From NCBI GenBank assembly GCA_948467545.1, contig CAOKER010000012.1:1-64000 (forward strand): a stretch of 64,000 nucleotides of DNA. Reading direction: 5' to 3'. Made by a program: the position numbers and the translations under genes. Under the pieces are notes generated by a model, which saw nothing but the letters and a program-made list of their open reading frames with translations, ran no database searches and had not been told where the DNA came from. Of this stretch, positions 62,048 through 64,000 are shown piece by piece (position 1 is the stretch's first letter; the number at the start of each line of letters is the position of its first letter). This stretch comes from an uncultured Eubacteriales bacterium. GTDB lineage: Bacteria; Bacillota; Clostridia; Oscillospirales; CAG-272.

Positions 62048-62102
62048 GACGACCGAACAACGTCCGAACGACGGCCGAGTAACGATCGAACGACGACCGA
62101 AC
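62048..62102. repeat. 11-bp tandem repeat in the isomerase leader
   Basis: Five contiguous units of the type GACGACCGAAC (62048, 62059, 62070, 62081, 62092). Together with the 18-bp array, this fills the middle of the 61729-62382 gap, which otherwise holds only the promoter at 62229. Confidence 0.9.
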
Positions 62103-62228
62103 TGCTTATTTCAATTCAATTAGGCATAAAGCGCCGTCATCAGACGACTCGGCGTCGTATTGTGCCGCCGATGATAAAGGCCGGTGAAAACCGCCCGTTT
62201 AGGTATCGGGCATTTTACTTTCAGCTAT

Positions 62229-62257
62229 ATTGTAGCACAATATCTGCCGCATTTCAA
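62229..62257 (-). promoter_or_regulatory. Promoter reading toward the isomerase gene
   Basis: Minus strand: TTGAAA (62257-62252), 17-nt spacer, TACAAT (62234-62229). Confidence 0.7.
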
Positions 62258-62382
62258 TAGCATAGCCTGAATTTAAATAAAGGGTTATCTGATAAATATG
62301 CAGTTTCTGAGATGAAATTCAGTGATAAAATTAATAATCTTCCTTCTTTCATGCTGTGCAATCAGAAACATGAAAACTGATA

Positions 62383-64000
62383 TTATGACAATGGAACGAG
62401 ATTTTCAAAGTCTTCGGCGTTTTCCCGAAGCTTTTTTGCATTTCCGAGCGTACACCTGAAATCCTGCGAGAGAACAGCGTCAATCATATCCGCCGAATCG
62501 CGCAGCTGCCGTGCTGTCGTTTCTATAATTTCCCGTCTCTCCCGGCAAAGCTCCTCGTAGGATATGCCTGACAAATATGCAGACATTGACCGCGCGGCAC
62601 GGTCACGGAAAGACAAAGGACGGTCAAGCCCGCTGAAAGTTCCTATAATATATCTTGTAAGCGCCTTATCGTCAGGGTCAAGAGCTCTAATAAATTCGCC
62701 TGCATTTCTGTAAACGGATTCGGTATTTTTAAGATGCGGATCACGAAATGAAGCAAAGTAAACGTTTCCCGATGTACCGGCAAACCGACAATTACAGCCG
62801 TACGCTCCTCCAAGCACCCGCACGGAATTGTAAAGATATTCACAGTTAAGAATATTTTCAAGAACCTTCAGAGTACCGCTGTATTCATAGCCGGCTTTTT
62901 TAAGATTTCCTCCCATTCCCACAAACTGTACCTGAGAAGACAGCATAAATCCCTCGTTAAGTTTAACAGGCGTTGTCATATCGCCGTCAAGACCGTCAAA
63001 ATATATATCGCTGCAGGTTAAAGAACCGTTAAGCTCCGACGGCAGTTCGGATGAAAGCCTTCCGGCAAATTCGGGAAGTACAGCACGAAGCACCTCAATT
63101 CCCTTTTCTCCGCTGCAAACAGAGGCAAACATACGCGATTTATTAAATATAAGACGGCAAATCTCTGAGAAGCCTTCAGCAATCCTGCCGGAATTTTTAT
63201 CGTAACCGTCAAGTACTTTATTTATAAATGAATAGAAGGAAATTCCGCCGAGCCACTCATTCTTCAGTGCGTGCCGGGAAAAGTATGAGAGAAGACGCCC
63301 GACGGCCACCGCGTTTCCCCGATTATTAATTTTACTCTGGATATCCGAACGGCTCTCGGCAATCAATTCGCGAAGACGCTTCACATCACCGAATTTTGTA
63401 GAAGATAAGATTTCCGCTGCAAGCTCAAGTGATTTTTCCACTTTATCTTCAAAGCAGGATACGGAGACCGTAAAATAGAGCTTGCTTTCATCTGCCGTTC
63501 CGTTCTTAAGCGCTGTTACAGGCGCGAAACTCATTCTTCCGACATTTAGCTTAACCTCATTTGAAAGCTCATTATAGCTGTAATTCGCAGTATCCATACG
63601 TCCGAGAAGATCTCCGAGCTCGCCGAGATAAGGAAGCCACTTATCGGAAAGATCATTTATATCAAAATATAAAGTTACATACGAAATACCGTTTACATTA
63701 CCTTCATGAAGAACCGTTTTCACCCCGCCGAGCTCAGTCTCGATATTCGAAAGCGGCATCGCGTCCGGCTCAAGCTCATTCCTCGTAAGACAGGGAATAC
63801 AATTCTGCTCCTCTTTTGTAGAAGGAGCGCTTTGGTACTCATGCAGCGCTTTAGTGTCAAGAATAATCTGATCAAGCTGCTCGTCGGTAAGAGATTTCTT
63901 ATAATCGGCAAGCTTCTTTGAAAGCTTTTCACCGATTTTATCTACCAATCCCGGAACAGGCTCGTAAGAAAGAAGAACGGAGTGCTGCGAATTCAAAATT
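62383..64000 (-). CDS. M16C insulinase-type metalloprotease, C-terminal part (truncated by window end)
   Basis: 538 residues are visible; the frame stays open to the window edge, so the N-terminal half with the zinc HxxEH motif lies outside. The visible part matches the M16C-associated region and C-terminal peptidase-like domain of presequence-protease homologues: PVPGLVDKIGEKLSKKLADYK linker, LEPDAMPLSNIETELGGVKTVLHEGNVNGISYVTLYFDI, and GGAYGCNCRFAGTSGNVYFASFRDPHLKNT near the C-terminus. Such enzymes degrade unfolded peptides inside the cell. A TTG at 63996 is internal, not a start. Confidence 0.88.
   Translation of the reverse strand, partial: ILNSQHSVLLSYEPVPGLVDKIGEKLSKKLADYKKSLTDEQLDQIILDTKALHEYQSAPSTKEEQNCIPCLTRNELEPDAMPLSNIETELGGVKTVLHEGNVNGISYVTLYFDINDLSDKWLPYLGELGDLLGRMDTANYSYNELSNEVKLNVGRMSFAPVTALKNGTADESKLYFTVSVSCFEDKVEKSLELAAEILSSTKFGDVKRLRELIAESRSDIQSKINNRGNAVAVGRLLSYFSRHALKNEWLGGISFYSFINKVLDGYDKNSGRIAEGFSEICRLIFNKSRMFASVCSGEKGIEVLRAVLPEFAGRLSSELPSELNGSLTCSDIYFDGLDGDMTTPVKLNEGFMLSSQVQFVGMGGNLKKAGYEYSGTLKVLENILNCEYLYNSVRVLGGAYGCNCRFAGTSGNVYFASFRDPHLKNTESVYRNAGEFIRALDPDDKALTRYIIGTFSGLDRPLSFRDRAARSMSAYLSGISYEELCRERREIIETTARQLRDSADMIDAVLSQDFRCTLGNAKKLRENAEDFENLVPLS

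Overview
The window looks like a chromosomal piece of a low-to-mid GC, Gram-positive anaerobe of the class Clostridia, probably a gut Oscillospirales/Ruminococcaceae-type bacterium. The grounds are an NAD-linked [FeFe] hydrogenase module, dockerin and cohesin proteins, SpoIID-like and G5/3D cell-wall proteins, FloA/NfeD, a CD1247-type protein, DUF5685 and DUF6320 families, and A/T-rich Firmicutes promoters (TTGACA-17-TATAAT). This placement is inferred from gene content only. No IS element, prophage, integrase, CRISPR array or rRNA operon was seen. One tRNA gene (Gly-UCC) is present.

Layout. 1-5 kb: an acyl-CoA synthetase, then a three-gene unit with a SpoIID-like/peptidoglycan-binding protein. 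5-8 kb: a PiT phosphate transporter with its DUF47 partner, and an amidohydrolase. 8-13 kb: hydC-hydB-hydA, encoding an NADH-linked hydrogenase, from one promoter. 13-18.5 kb: plus-strand genes for a G5/3D wall protein, a TSCPD protein, an SGNH hydrolase, EF-P, a CD1247-like protein and a DUF2975/XRE pair. 18.7-25.5 kb: rarA, a CmpB-like membrane protein, an LtaS-like sulfatase and dxs. 26-28.5 kb: nfeD-floA-unknown. 28.8-31.2 kb: feoAB. 32-37 kb: a seven-cohesin protein that also carries a dockerin, and a leucine-rich-repeat dockerin protein. 37.5-42 kb: a lipid/ester-type accessory set and cytidine deaminase. 42.3-51.3 kb: a complete eight-gene chorismate/Phe/Tyr operon (pheA-aroB-aroC-aroEK-aroQ-aroA-tyrA-aroF). 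51.4-56 kb: a GNAT protein, membrane proteins, a J-domain/DUF5685 pair, an RDD protein and SppA. 56-60 kb: two tandem dockerin paralogues, one with five 46-residue repeats. 60-64 kb: a HAD hydrolase, a D-lyxose isomerase-like protein and a truncated M16C peptidase.

How the genes work together. The aromatic operon carries every step from DAHP to chorismate and on to prephenate, phenylpyruvate and the Tyr branch. It appears to be controlled as a block by ribosome-mediated attenuation: consensus promoter, a 27-codon leader peptide with seven Phe/Tyr codons in nine, a terminator, and a competing antiterminator helix. The cohesin protein, the LRR-dockerin protein and the two tandem dockerin proteins look like parts of one extracellular assembly that has no recognisable catalytic subunit here.

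The most novel signals are four. (1) The Phe/Tyr leader attenuator. (2) A ~100-nt structured element, shared with compensating base changes, placed directly on the Shine-Dalgarno of both feoA and aroB. (3) The cohesin/dockerin set with a 46-residue repeat expanded in one of two tandem paralogues. (4) Many unrelated short tandem repeats (unit 8-37 bp) between genes, one of which multiplies the 5' arm of a terminator.
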